From CBDCYN01 sp965224205 (GTDB lineage: Bacteria > Planctomycetota > Phycisphaerae > Phycisphaerales > Phycisphaeraceae), in assembly GCA_965224205.1 (NCBI GenBank), contig CBDCYN010000029.1, positions 124,001 through 188,000 on the forward strand: a stretch of 64,000 nucleotides of DNA, in the 5' to 3' direction. This document shows, piece by piece, positions 28,929 to 37,963 of this stretch. Positions within the stretch are counted from its first letter, which is position 1; every line of letters starts with the position of its first letter. The position numbers and the translations under genes were made by a program. The notes under the pieces are model-generated. The model was not told the DNA's origin. It was given only the letters and a program-made list of their open reading frames with translations, and made no database searches.

Positions 28929-30440
28929 ATGAGTCGGATCAATACCAATGTGAATTCATTAATCGCGCAGCGCACGCTCGTTCAACAGAACAAGTCTCTG
29001 ACCAAGTCGCTCGAGCGGCTAAGCACCGGCCTGGCCATCAACCGCGGCTCGGACAACCCTGCTGGGTTGATCGCCAGCGAGAACCTTCGCTCGGAAAAAG
29101 CCCGGATCGGCGCCGCCCTCGACAACGCCATCCGCGCCGACCAGGTGCTCAACATCGCCGACGGCGGGCTCCAGGAGATCAATTCTTTGCTGCTGGAGGT
29201 CCAGTCGCTTGTGGGCGCGACCGCCAATGACGCGGGCCTAAGCCTCGAGGAAAAAGAGGCCAACCAGCAGCAGATCGACGCGATCCTCCAGACGATCGAC
29301 CGGATCGCCTCGACCACCAGCTTCCAGGGCAATAAGCTGCTCAACGGCGGGTTCGACTTCAAGGTCGACGCGGTCGACGCTAATGTCAGCGACTTCAAGA
29401 TCAACGCCGCCAAGATCAACGCCAACGATACCCAGGCCGTCAAGGTCGTGGTGACTCAGTCCGCCCAGCACGCGGGGCTGGTGTTATCCAACACCGCCGG
29501 GACGTTGGGCCTGGGTGACGATGCCGACGCCCGGTTCACCTTTGAAGTCGCCGGGAAGTTGGGGTCCAAGGAATTTAGCTTCGCCTCCGGGGCGGCGCTG
29601 ACCGATATCGCCACGTCCATCAACTCCTTCAAGGAAGTCACCGGCGTGTCCGCGATCGTCAGCAACACCACATCCGTCGTGCTCAAGAGCACGGAATTCG
29701 GCTCGGATCAGTTTGTTTCGGTTAAGGTCAACGGCGGCGAGAGCGATATTGAGGGACCGGGCGTACACTTCCTCAGTTCCACCGACGAGGGCGCGACCTC
29801 CGGCTCCGGGGTGACCTACGCCAACTCGACCTCGGGTGTGCGTGACGACGGCCAGGACATCGGCGCCACGATCAACGGCGTCACCGCCCGGGGTAAGGGT
29901 CTGGCCGCTAGCGTCAACACCGAGATCCTTGACATCGAGATCACCCTCGACACGGCCGCAGGCGGCGCCCAGACCGTCGGCACCGTCAACGCCCTGACGA
30001 TCTCCGGCGGCGGGGCGGCGTTCAACATCGGCCCAGCGGTGAATTTCAGTAACCAGGTGCGGATCGGCCTCGAGAATGTGGTCGCCCGCAACCTCGGGTC
30101 CAACACCGTCGGGTTCCTCGACGACCTGGGCTCAGGGAAGGATAACAACGTCATCGACGGCGACCTGACCACCGGCCAGAAGATCGTCGACGCGGCGATC
30201 CAGAAGGTCTCGTCGTTGCGGGGCCGGTTGGGCGCGTTCCAGACCAACGTTCTGGGCTCGACGATCAACGCCCTGGGTGTGGCCTTAGAGAACACCAGCG
30301 CCGCTGAATCGGCGATCCGTGATACCGACTTCGCGGCTGAGACCGCCGAGCTGACAAGAGCACAGATCCTCGCCAACGCCGCGACCAACGCGCTGGGCAT
30401 CGCTAACAGCACCCCGCAGGGGGTCCTGTCGCTGCTCTAA
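28929..30440 (+). CDS. fliC: Flagellin
   Basis: A 503-residue filament subunit. The conserved N-terminal D0/D1 helices (residues 1-140: INTNVNSLIAQRTLVQQNKS, LSTGLAINRGSDNPAGL) and C-terminal D1/D0 helices (residues 410-503: SSLRGRLGAFQTNVL, SAIRDTDFAAETAELTRAQI, ending QGVLSLL) are textbook. The middle 270 residues are the variable surface domain, rich in Thr, Ser, Gly and Asp with a beta-rich pattern, and would be exposed for glycosylation. GGGAGGAAAG precedes the start by about six bases. A strong terminator follows. No other flagellar gene is in the window. Confidence 0.97.
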   Translation: MSRINTNVNSLIAQRTLVQQNKSLTKSLERLSTGLAINRGSDNPAGLIASENLRSEKARIGAALDNAIRADQVLNIADGGLQEINSLLLEVQSLVGATANDAGLSLEEKEANQQQIDAILQTIDRIASTTSFQGNKLLNGGFDFKVDAVDANVSDFKINAAKINANDTQAVKVVVTQSAQHAGLVLSNTAGTLGLGDDADARFTFEVAGKLGSKEFSFASGAALTDIATSINSFKEVTGVSAIVSNTTSVVLKSTEFGSDQFVSVKVNGGESDIEGPGVHFLSSTDEGATSGSGVTYANSTSGVRDDGQDIGATINGVTARGKGLAASVNTEILDIEITLDTAAGGAQTVGTVNALTISGGGAAFNIGPAVNFSNQVRIGLENVVARNLGSNTVGFLDDLGSGKDNNVIDGDLTTGQKIVDAAIQKVSSLRGRLGAFQTNVLGSTINALGVALENTSAAESAIRDTDFAAETAELTRAQILANAATNALGIANSTPQGVLSLL

Positions 30441-30478
30441 GCGGCTAACTAGATAAACCAGCGGACGACTCCCGCCAC

Positions 30479-30514
30479 AGCCCCGTTTCTGACTCAGGAC
30501 GGGGCTTTTTTCTG
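30479..30514 (+). terminator. Intrinsic terminator of flagellin
   Basis: AGCCCCGT, loop of about 12 bases, ACGGGGCT, then six T. It lies about 40 bases after the flagellin stop, a classic Rho-independent terminator. Confidence 0.85.
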
Positions 30515-30558
30515 CGCGTCAGATGTGATGGGACGAGCCGCGGCCGTGTTTTAACGGT

Positions 30559-31386
30559 CTACGAATGGATTAAATCAGTTGGCTGGATGTCTTGCTCCGG
30601 TTGAAATTGTTTGTCTTTTTGCGTTCTCAGCCAATGGTCTAGAGGGTATCGCAGGGCCATGGACGGATAGGCCCGCCATTTAAACGCCCTGCTTCTCAAT
30701 CGTGTTCGAATTCCGGAGTAGACTTTCGGCGTCAATCCAGATTCATTGACCAAGGTACGAAGATCAACGGGTGCATTTTTGATGCCAGACGACAATTCTT
30801 TTCTTGATTGGGCTTTGTAATGATGCATCAGCTTGGGGATGGGGGGGTGCACCATGAATTTCCAACCGAGCTTCCATGCTTGGACGGTGTATAGAATCGG
30901 CGAACCATTCCAGGGGAATCTTTCGGCATCCAACGGGCCTAGGTTTTCAAAAAGAGATCGACGGATCATGTAGCACTGGCCATCAATGTGACCAAAGGTG
31001 GGGCCGATCCGAGACGGCCAATATTTCGTCCCGACAATGCCGATCCGAGGCTTATTTAGAAGGTAGAGCAATCGGTCGAGCCAGTCCTTACGGAGGATCT
31101 CGATGTCGGGATTAAGGAGCATCAACGCGTGGCTGCGAGGGTTGCTAGCGGCAAGGCCCTGATTACACCCCGCTGCCCAAAGCCGGTTCTCATCGTTGAG
31201 GATCAATCGGATATCCGATTGCGACTTCAGGAAGTCTCTCGTCGGGGCGTTGGACGCGTTGTCCACAATAATAAGCTCATACTTCTTCTTGTTGGTGTGT
31301 GCCCGGATGCTGTCCAAGCAAACCTGAACCGATCGAAGCGCGTTATAGGTCACGATGACGATCGATACTTCAGGGGGAGGTGACAT
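30559..31386 (-). CDS. Family 2 glycosyltransferase
   Basis: A 275-residue GT-A enzyme. SIVIVTYNALRSVQVCLDS begins the nucleotide-sugar fold, LIIVDNASNAPTRDFL is the second conserved strand, and MLLNPDIEILRKDWL holds the variant of the metal-binding acidic motif. GCNQGLAASN is also typical. No membrane segment. An ATG with AGGAG nine bases upstream starts it. Its place beside flagellin, together with the GT-methyltransferase at 31836, suggests modification of the filament surface or of an exported glycan. The acceptor and donor sugar are unknown. Confidence 0.88.
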   Translation of the reverse strand: MSPPPEVSIVIVTYNALRSVQVCLDSIRAHTNKKKYELIIVDNASNAPTRDFLKSQSDIRLILNDENRLWAAGCNQGLAASNPRSHALMLLNPDIEILRKDWLDRLLYLLNKPRIGIVGTKYWPSRIGPTFGHIDGQCYMIRRSLFENLGPLDAERFPWNGSPILYTVQAWKLGWKFMVHPPIPKLMHHYKAQSRKELSSGIKNAPVDLRTLVNESGLTPKVYSGIRTRLRSRAFKWRAYPSMALRYPLDHWLRTQKDKQFQPEQDIQPTDLIHS

Positions 31387-31835
31387 CGTTTAGAACTCCT
31401 GAGGAACAGGGACAGACCGAGAAGACGTCAAGGGCCCGGGAATGTCAGGGATCGGGGTTCGCGTACGGCCGATCCTCCAACTCGTGGGTTGGGAGCGTGA
31501 ACGAGCGGGGGCGGGTCCCCAACCAAGCACGGCGGTCATCGACAGCCAGTCGTTGAAGACCACGGAAAATAGGGCGGTGCAGCGGTGACGACAGGGGCAA
31601 GAAGATCAACGGCCCCAAGCGGTATTGCGCGACGAGCCGTGACGGTGATGCAGCGGGTTCTCTCGGTCTATCGTCATTCAATAAACTCTGCACGGATTAA
31701 GAAAACGCTGTAGGCATGCTTGCCAGCGAACGGATTGGTGCGATTGGCGATTGATTTTGTCCAACACCCCAACTTCATGTCCTCAATCGATCCCGCTTTG
31801 TAGGTCGTGCCGGGCCTTGTCCGATAAAGGCTTTC
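31387..31835. other. Gap between divergent glycosyltransferase genes
   Basis: Holds one possible small minus-strand frame (31445-31693) and presumably the two promoters. Confidence 0.4.
31445..31693 (-). CDS. Small ORF, uncertain
   Basis: Eighty-two residues from a GTG (MQSLLNDDRPREPAASPSRL at the N-terminus), rich in Arg, Pro and Leu. No ribosome site is visible upstream, and no domain is recognised. The composition is compatible with a real planctomycete small protein but equally with a chance frame in GC-rich DNA. Confidence 0.3.
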   Translation of the reverse strand: MQSLLNDDRPREPAASPSRLVAQYRLGPLIFLPLSSPLHRPIFRGLQRLAVDDRRAWLGTRPRSFTLPTHELEDRPYANPDP

Positions 31836-33437
31836 ATGAGCCCACCGACGATACCCCGTGTTTCGATCCTGATCCCGAATTACAACAACGGGGTGGTCAG
31901 CTCCCAATCGGGGCAACTGGATTTCATCGCCAATCTGCTCCAGTCCCTCCATGACACGCTCAAAGACGACCCGACGCCGTTCGAGGTCATCGCCTACGAC
32001 GACGGCTCGACCGACGACAGTCTCGAAACCCTCCGCACCTGGTCGAACAAGACCTGGCCCAGCGGCCAACCCTTCCTCGAACTCATCGAAGCCCCGCACT
32101 GCGGGGTGTTAGCAAAAACCGCTAATGTCCTAAGCCGCCAAGCCCGTGGCGATATCCTCGTCCGTCTCGACGGGGATATCGTCTGCCTCACCCCGAACTG
32201 GGTGACCCTGCTTTGCGAGGTCTTCGATCACGGCCCGCCGCGCCTGGGGGTGGTCGGGCCCAAGCAGCTGTTGCCCGACGGGCGGATCCACGCGATGGGG
32301 GACTGGGTCCTGCACCCGCAAGGGTACACCCACATTGCCCACGGCCTGGACCGATACGCCGCCCGCCACGCCATCGAGGTCGACCACGTGATGGGCTGCT
32401 TCTACTGCTGCAAGAAAGCGGTGTTCGAAGAACTCGATGGATACGACGAAAAATTTCTACGCGGCCAGACGATCGACTTCGGGCTCCGCGCCCGGCTAAA
32501 GGGCTGGTCGTGCATCGCGGTTCCGCATATCGAGTTTGTCCACTACCACGCCCTGCGCAAGAGCCGGTCGACCGAAGCCGACAGCCGCCAGGGTGTGAAC
32601 CAATCGATGAAGGTGTTCCAGGACAAGTGGGGGTTCGATCGTGTCGCCCCGGATCTCGATGCGGTCCGGGATCGCTATAAGGGCACGCCGCTGCTGTGGA
32701 ACGCCCGGTGGTTCGGCACCCCCGACCCGTACCTGGCCCAGACCGCGGCGACCCAGCCGGTCGATATCGCGACCTCCGATTGGAGCAGGTATTCAAATGA
32801 TGAAGCATTTCGCAAACAGTTCGAGTTCCGGGCGATGGTGGCGTTGGACGTGGCGCGGCAGACCGGTCAGCCGGGTTGTGTGGCGGTGATCGGGTCGGGG
32901 GTGGGGTTGATGCCGCACCTGCTGGCAATCAACGGGCTATCATCGATCGGGATCGAACCGTCGAAAATCCTGCATGATTTTGCCCAAAAATGCACCGATA
33001 CCCAGAAATACGAGGCGGGATCGGCGGGTTTTCTTCATCAAAGCGACCCTAAACGCCTGCCTTTAGACGACGGGCAAGCCGACTTGCTGCTGGTCTACGA
33101 CCTGCTCGAACGCCACCCCAACCCGGTAGGGCTGTTGCGCGAAGCCCGGCGCGTGTTAGCGGCTGACAAGCCGATGGTGATCATCTCTCGCCGTCTGCCA
33201 CCCTCCTTGCCGCAAGCCACCGACGCTGAACACCGCTACACGTGGTTACAGCTGGTACGCCAGGTCCAGGCGGTCGGTGGCTGGGGCTTGATGATGGACC
33301 CCAACAAAGACGACCCCGCCCGGGACATGGTCCTGATCGTGAAGCGGTTGGCTCAAGCTCAAACCGACGGGTCGGATCGATCCATCCCCGCCGCAGCTAA
33401 AGGGTCGTCGCCCCTATCTCAACGTGCCTGCGCGTGA
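31836..33437 (+). CDS. Glycosyltransferase family 2 fused to SAM methyltransferase
   Basis: A 533-residue two-domain protein. Residues 1 to about 270 are a GT2 domain: RVSILIPNYNNGV, FEVIAYDDGSTDDSLETL, LVRLDGDIVCLTPNW with the acidic metal motif, and an RGQTIDFGLRARLKGW acceptor-side segment. After a linker, residues about 330-490 form a class I methyltransferase: VAVIGSGVGLMPHLLAINGL is the SAM-binding loop, IGIEPSK holds the acidic ribose ligand, and ADLLLVYDLLERHPNPVG the core. The fused enzyme could build a methylated sugar on flagellin or a glycan. It is close to flagellin, but the link is inferred from position only. Confidence 0.85.
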   Translation: MSPPTIPRVSILIPNYNNGVVSSQSGQLDFIANLLQSLHDTLKDDPTPFEVIAYDDGSTDDSLETLRTWSNKTWPSGQPFLELIEAPHCGVLAKTANVLSRQARGDILVRLDGDIVCLTPNWVTLLCEVFDHGPPRLGVVGPKQLLPDGRIHAMGDWVLHPQGYTHIAHGLDRYAARHAIEVDHVMGCFYCCKKAVFEELDGYDEKFLRGQTIDFGLRARLKGWSCIAVPHIEFVHYHALRKSRSTEADSRQGVNQSMKVFQDKWGFDRVAPDLDAVRDRYKGTPLLWNARWFGTPDPYLAQTAATQPVDIATSDWSRYSNDEAFRKQFEFRAMVALDVARQTGQPGCVAVIGSGVGLMPHLLAINGLSSIGIEPSKILHDFAQKCTDTQKYEAGSAGFLHQSDPKRLPLDDGQADLLLVYDLLERHPNPVGLLREARRVLAADKPMVIISRRLPPSLPQATDAEHRYTWLQLVRQVQAVGGWGLMMDPNKDDPARDMVLIVKRLAQAQTDGSDRSIPAAAKGSSPLSQRACA

Positions 33438-33471
33438 CAATGATCGGTGGACTGTGCGATGTGCGGGCGGG

Positions 33472-34704
33472 TTACGGCACCTGAGCGAGGTTGCTTAGGG
33501 CTTTGAGATCGGGCAGGGCGATGAAACGGTCTTGCCCGGGCCCCAGCATGGTCAGCCGGTGGGGCAGCAGGACGACACGGTTTTTGACAAAGTCATCGAC
33601 CAATAAGTCCAAGCGCGGGTCTTCGATGAATTCGTAACCATTATTGCGTGCGTTGACCCGTGCAAACAACGGCTGCCACGCCACGCCGCTGATGTTAACC
33701 AGCTTCATCGCCTGGGCTGACACATGCTCGTCGTCGGGGTCGAACCGGAAGACCCCCTCGCCCGTGACGATGCAGTGCTCGTCGGCTTCGAGGCCCTGGC
33801 GGAGGCGCTTTGCCCGGTTGGCAGTGACCGTCAACTGCTGGATCACGTAGATCTGTGATACGTACAGGAACGACGCATCGGGGTGTTCACGGCGCACCGC
33901 GAAGATCTCGCGCTTGGTCGCTTCAGGCAGGGCCCAGACGGCTTCGAGCACGTCGAAGTCCTCCTGGTCGCTACGTGTTAGCCAGCCATAATTCTGGGCT
34001 TTCCAGCTCACCGAGACGGTATCATCCGGGTCGACCTCGCCCAGGACACTAGCAAACAGCGGGGCGTCTTCCTTGAGTTTTTCGAGGCTGTCGCCGTAGA
34101 TCGCCGCCTGCCCGCCGGTTTGGTTCTTGGGGAATTCATCGATGGACCGGACGGTCGAGAACACGGACGCGGGCACCTCGTATAGCACTCTGCCCGCCTG
34201 TCCGGGTTCTTTGGGTAGCTTGACCATCAGCAGCGCTCCCCAGAACCGCCGGGCGCCCTCGTTGGCGTCGAGATCGGGGAAGTTTTCCCAAACCGGGCTG
34301 TGGTGTTGTGCTGCGTCGCTCAGAGCGGCGGTGTCTGCATTGGTGATTTCAGTCAATGGCGCGGCTAGGGGGTCGAGCACGATCGAGATGGGTTTCGAGT
34401 CGTCGGGCGTGTCACCGATTGTCACCCGCCCGTGGCGGTACACGGTCGCTGACCCGGGCACGCGGGCGAGCACATCGTACGACCACCCGGGCTTGGCGGT
34501 GAACTGATTGAAGGCCTGGCCGTGCTGTTTTGAAACCACTCCCAGCTCGACCGTTTCCTGGGCGTTGCCCTGATCATCGCTGACCTCGACCCACGCCTGC
34601 AGGTCGATCGGTTGGGGGTTGTGCACCGCCAGCTCCACGCTGTGGCAGGCGGTCAGGATCGTGACGAGAAGAACGGTCAAGGTCGTGGGGATCATCGCAC
34701 GCAC
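33472..34704 (-). CDS. Putative lipoprotein of unknown function
   Basis: A 410-residue protein. The GTG start at 34704 has GGAGAG at the proper distance; an ATG nine bases in is the alternative. The signal sequence ends in a lipobox (TILTAC, Cys about 20), so it is probably membrane-anchored. Residues 22-115 look like a beta sandwich (VELAVHNPQPIDLQAWVEVS). The rest is mixed alpha/beta, with no named domain. It is convergent with the GT-methyltransferase gene, only 34 bases between stops. Whether it relates to the other lipoprotein at 2601-3125 is unclear. Confidence 0.75.
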   Translation of the reverse strand: MRAMIPTTLTVLLVTILTACHSVELAVHNPQPIDLQAWVEVSDDQGNAQETVELGVVSKQHGQAFNQFTAKPGWSYDVLARVPGSATVYRHGRVTIGDTPDDSKPISIVLDPLAAPLTEITNADTAALSDAAQHHSPVWENFPDLDANEGARRFWGALLMVKLPKEPGQAGRVLYEVPASVFSTVRSIDEFPKNQTGGQAAIYGDSLEKLKEDAPLFASVLGEVDPDDTVSVSWKAQNYGWLTRSDQEDFDVLEAVWALPEATKREIFAVRREHPDASFLYVSQIYVIQQLTVTANRAKRLRQGLEADEHCIVTGEGVFRFDPDDEHVSAQAMKLVNISGVAWQPLFARVNARNNGYEFIEDPRLDLLVDDFVKNRVVLLPHRLTMLGPGQDRFIALPDLKALSNLAQVP

Positions 34705-35016
34705 GTGTCATCTCTCCGGTTAGGGAACCCCGATCAGCAACAAAAACCCGTCTGGTCGGCCGACCCGCTGTTGAAACGTCCTCAATCACTCTGTTGGGCG
34801 GTCATGGCCCTGGGGGGCGTCGTCGGTGTCATGGAGACCGGCTGGCGTGGCGACCCTCGGCGGTAACTATTCTTTAGGGATCGGCCAACGGGGCACGACC
34901 CTTGAAATGGCCCGGGGCGGTTGGGTAAGAAAAGGGGCGATAACCCGTTGATATAGAGAAAATCAGCTGTCAAACGGGTGTCGTTGGCCTTCAGCCGCGG
35001 GGTGTGCAACGGCGGT
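34705..35016. other. Intergenic, nothing recognised
   Basis: No frame or repeat with support. It lies upstream of the lipoprotein gene and downstream of pyk. Confidence 0.4.
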
Positions 35017-36522
35017 CTACGCGACCCGGCACACGCCGCCGAGGTAGCGGATCAGCAGGGTGTTGGTCAGCCCCGGCATGCCGATGGGTTCGCCTGCTAG
35101 TAGCACGACTTCGTCGCCGGGTTTGCCCCAGCCGCGGTCGAGGATCAGCCGGTCGATCTTGAGGGTGAAGTCCTCGATGCTGGCCGGGCAGTCCATCTGG
35201 ACGGGAATAACCCCATAATAGAGGTTCATCCGCCGCAGCACCGCTGGGTCGGAGCTGGCGGCGATGATCGGGATATTGGGCCGGTTCTGAGACAGATACC
35301 TCGCCCCGCCGCCACGCTGCGACCACACGCCCATCAGCTTAGCGCCCAGGTCGCGGACGACGACGTTGACCCCATGCGCCAAAGCAGCGGTTCGGTAATG
35401 GCTTTCTTGGAGCTTCCGCGGTGGGCGGTCGCGCGCGGTGAGTTTAGCAACGTCCTCCTGCGTGACCTTCGCGATCTGGGCCATCATCTGCACCGCCTGG
35501 ATCGGGTATTGGCCCACCGCGGTCTCGCCGCTGAGCATCACCGCGCTGGCCCCTTCATAGATCGCGTTCGCCACGTCACCGACCTCCGCCCGGGTGGGGG
35601 TGGCGGCTTCGATCATGCTCTGGAGCATCTGCGTGGCGACGATCACCGGCTTGCCGTAATCACGGGCTAGCCGCAGGATCCGTTTCTGGATCCCAGGGAC
35701 TTTGGCCAGGTCCATCTCAACGCCGAGGTCGCCGCGGGCGACCATAAGGCCGTCGGCGGCCCGGATGATCGCTTCGAGGTCGTCCAACGCCTGGGGTTTT
35801 TCGATCTTGGCGATAATGGGGATCGCGGCGTTGGGGTTGTCGTCGCCCGTACGGATCAGGCGCTGTTTGAGCTGGTGGATATCATCGGCTTGTCGCACAA
35901 AACTTAGGGCTAGGAAATCCAGGCCGTGCTCGATCGCCCACTCGACGCAACGGAGGTCATGATCGGTCAGCGATGGGGCAGAGACCTCGGTATCGGGCAG
36001 GTTGATCCCTTTTGAAGAGGTCACCCGCCCGCCGATCGTCACGTTACACACCAGCTGTTGTTCGTCGCCGTCGTCTTCCTTCTTGACGACGGCCATACGG
36101 ACCGCGCCGTCATCGACGAGTAACCGCTGGCCGGGCTGCACGTCACCGATAAACGCGGGGTACGTGGTCGAGAACGTGACCGAATCATCGTCGGAGGGTT
36201 GTTCGCCGGTGACGATCGGTTTAGTCTGGAACCGCACGGTCTGGCCGATCTCTAGCTCCACACCACCGGGCACCACCTTGCCGACGCGGATCTTGGGTCC
36301 GGAGAGATCACCCAGCGCCCCGACCGCGATGCCCGTTTGATCCGACGCTTCGCGGATCAGCTTCAACGACCGCTCGAAGTCGCTGATCTGACCGTGCGAA
36401 AAATTGATACGGAAGACCCGCACGCCCTCCTCGATCAGCCGGCTTAGCTGCGGCACACTCGAGCAAGACGGTCCGACCGTGGCGATGATCTTGGTGAGGA
36501 TAAACGGGATTTGGTGAGACAT
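35017..36522 (-). CDS. pyk: Pyruvate kinase
   Basis: A 501-residue glycolytic enzyme making pyruvate and ATP from phosphoenolpyruvate and ADP. The N-terminal TKIIATVGPSC and FRINFSHG, the phosphate-handling GDLSGPKIRVG, the active-site lysine region IIAKIEKPQAL, and VARGDLGVEMDLAKVPGIQK with VIVATQMLQSM are all intact. The C-terminal allosteric domain ends with AGEPIGMPGLTNTLLIRYLG. Length is slightly above the usual 470-480 residues. Single gene, with a TAGAGCG repeat element upstream at 36591-36715. Confidence 0.96.
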   Translation of the reverse strand: MSHQIPFILTKIIATVGPSCSSVPQLSRLIEEGVRVFRINFSHGQISDFERSLKLIREASDQTGIAVGALGDLSGPKIRVGKVVPGGVELEIGQTVRFQTKPIVTGEQPSDDDSVTFSTTYPAFIGDVQPGQRLLVDDGAVRMAVVKKEDDGDEQQLVCNVTIGGRVTSSKGINLPDTEVSAPSLTDHDLRCVEWAIEHGLDFLALSFVRQADDIHQLKQRLIRTGDDNPNAAIPIIAKIEKPQALDDLEAIIRAADGLMVARGDLGVEMDLAKVPGIQKRILRLARDYGKPVIVATQMLQSMIEAATPTRAEVGDVANAIYEGASAVMLSGETAVGQYPIQAVQMMAQIAKVTQEDVAKLTARDRPPRKLQESHYRTAALAHGVNVVVRDLGAKLMGVWSQRGGGARYLSQNRPNIPIIAASSDPAVLRRMNLYYGVIPVQMDCPASIEDFTLKIDRLILDRGWGKPGDEVVLLAGEPIGMPGLTNTLLIRYLGGVCRVA

Positions 36523-36590
36523 GACAAGAATTATAACTAGCTATGCAAACAGATGCTGCACTTTCTGAATAGCCCTATGGCCTGCGCGGC

Positions 36591-36715
36591 TAGAGCGTTT
36601 TCTCGACGGGTGTACGGTGAATACAAGTCCGATGCGGATGCCTTTGGCGGTCGGCCCGCTGCCTCACGGTCGCGGCTCGCCACGGATACCGTATGGCCAA
36701 TCAGAAAATACTCTA
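36591..36715. repeat. 125-bp MITE-like element with TAGAG inverted ends
   Basis: The left end is TAGAGCGTTTTCT. The right end read on the minus strand is TAGAGTATTTTCT, so only two of the first 13 bases differ. At 36655-36681 lies the core with CTCACGGTCGCGGCTCGC. No coding frame. It is between nrnA and pyk. Confidence 0.7.
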
Positions 36716-36859
36716 GTTGACGGTGACCACGGCCCTAGGCCATGACTTCACGAGCGTGGCACCCATAGATCCGGCTCGTACATCGCGACAGGGGCCCCGA
36801 TGTAACGCACCTGCTGCTAGACAACCTCCATGCCGCCTTCACATCGTGAAAGCCCTGCT

Positions 36860-37960
36860 CTATCGTTGGCCGTTGTGGATCGCCGTGGTCATCGCCTCAG
36901 TGACCTGTTCGATGACCCGATGCAACGGGGCGTTAACCTGTGCCCCCGCGGCTTTGGCGTGGCCCCCACCCCCGAAATGTTGAGCTAATTGAGAGACGTT
37001 CACCGCGTCCGGACCCGGCTTGCTGCGAAAGCTAAGCCGTACGGTGCTCGGTGCTTCGTCATCGGATGGCTCGGTCGCGCTGTTCGCCGGATCCCCCGAT
37101 GAGGATTGACCCGGCACCTGGGTAATCAGGGCAACGACCTGCACACTGGCCACGGTCTGGGGCGTATCCACGAACCGTTCGGTCTCTTCAAGCTGCGCCC
37201 CGGTTTCGGCAAAATCCTCGCCTCGCAGCACCATCACCGCCCCGCGGTTGTCGGCCACCAGCCGCAGGCTCGACAGGGCACGGATCATTAACGACAACTT
37301 CTGAGGCCTCTCGTTCTGCTCCAGTTGGCTGTATAGCTTCGCTTGGTCTACCCCCGCTTTGAGCAGCCGCCCGGCCAACTCATGGCTTCGGGACGACGTA
37401 TTAGAAAAGCGGAACCAGCCCGTGTCACTGGCGAGCCCCACGAACAACGCCTCATTGACCTCGGGTGTGAAAAACCCCGATCCCTCGGAACCGCCGGCCT
37501 GTTCCTGTATCTGGTCAATGAGCTGAGCGATAATCTCGCAGCACGCCGCCGCTTGCCCGTCGATCACTCGCCACGCCGCCGGTACGTCCCCGGTGAGGTG
37601 GTGGTCGACGATCAAGGTCTTGTCCAGCAACCGCGATAACTCCTCGCGCATCGCGGGGATCTGCGACCACGCCCCCGTATCCACGAGGACCACAAGGTCT
37701 GGCTGCCCCAGTGTCGCGGGCCCTTCGTACAAGCGGACGCGCCCCCACCCACGTAGTCTCTGGAACTGCTGGGGCACCGGCGGCATCAACCACGCTTGAG
37801 CGTTTTTCCCGGCCTGCTCCAACGCCGCGGTTAGCGCAACCACAGACCCGAACGCGTCGCCGTCGGGTTTCGAGTGGGTTGTGACCGCAATGTGACGGGC
37901 CTCGAGCAGCCTCGTCACTGCCTGGGGCTCGCTGAGATTCGATCGATAGTCCGGCATCAT
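36860..37960 (-). CDS. nrnA: DHH/DHHA1 phosphoesterase, NrnA-like
   Basis: A 366-residue bifunctional oligoribonuclease/pAp phosphatase type enzyme that clears short RNAs and 3'-phosphoadenosine 5'-phosphate. The DHH domain shows THSKPDGDAFGSVVAL, LVVLVDTGAW and LIVDHHLTGDV (the DHH motif and its metal-binding aspartates). The DHHA1 domain ends with HFGGGGHAKAAGAQV, which binds substrate. An acidic linker near residues 290-315 (SSGDPANSATEPSDDEAPS) is a family-unusual insertion. The start lies four bases after the ribF stop, so it is cotranscribed with it. Confidence 0.9.
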   Translation of the reverse strand: MMPDYRSNLSEPQAVTRLLEARHIAVTTHSKPDGDAFGSVVALTAALEQAGKNAQAWLMPPVPQQFQRLRGWGRVRLYEGPATLGQPDLVVLVDTGAWSQIPAMREELSRLLDKTLIVDHHLTGDVPAAWRVIDGQAAACCEIIAQLIDQIQEQAGGSEGSGFFTPEVNEALFVGLASDTGWFRFSNTSSRSHELAGRLLKAGVDQAKLYSQLEQNERPQKLSLMIRALSSLRLVADNRGAVMVLRGEDFAETGAQLEETERFVDTPQTVASVQVVALITQVPGQSSSGDPANSATEPSDDEAPSTVRLSFRSKPGPDAVNVSQLAQHFGGGGHAKAAGAQVNAPLHRVIEQVTEAMTTAIHNGQR

Positions 37961-37963
37961 GGT

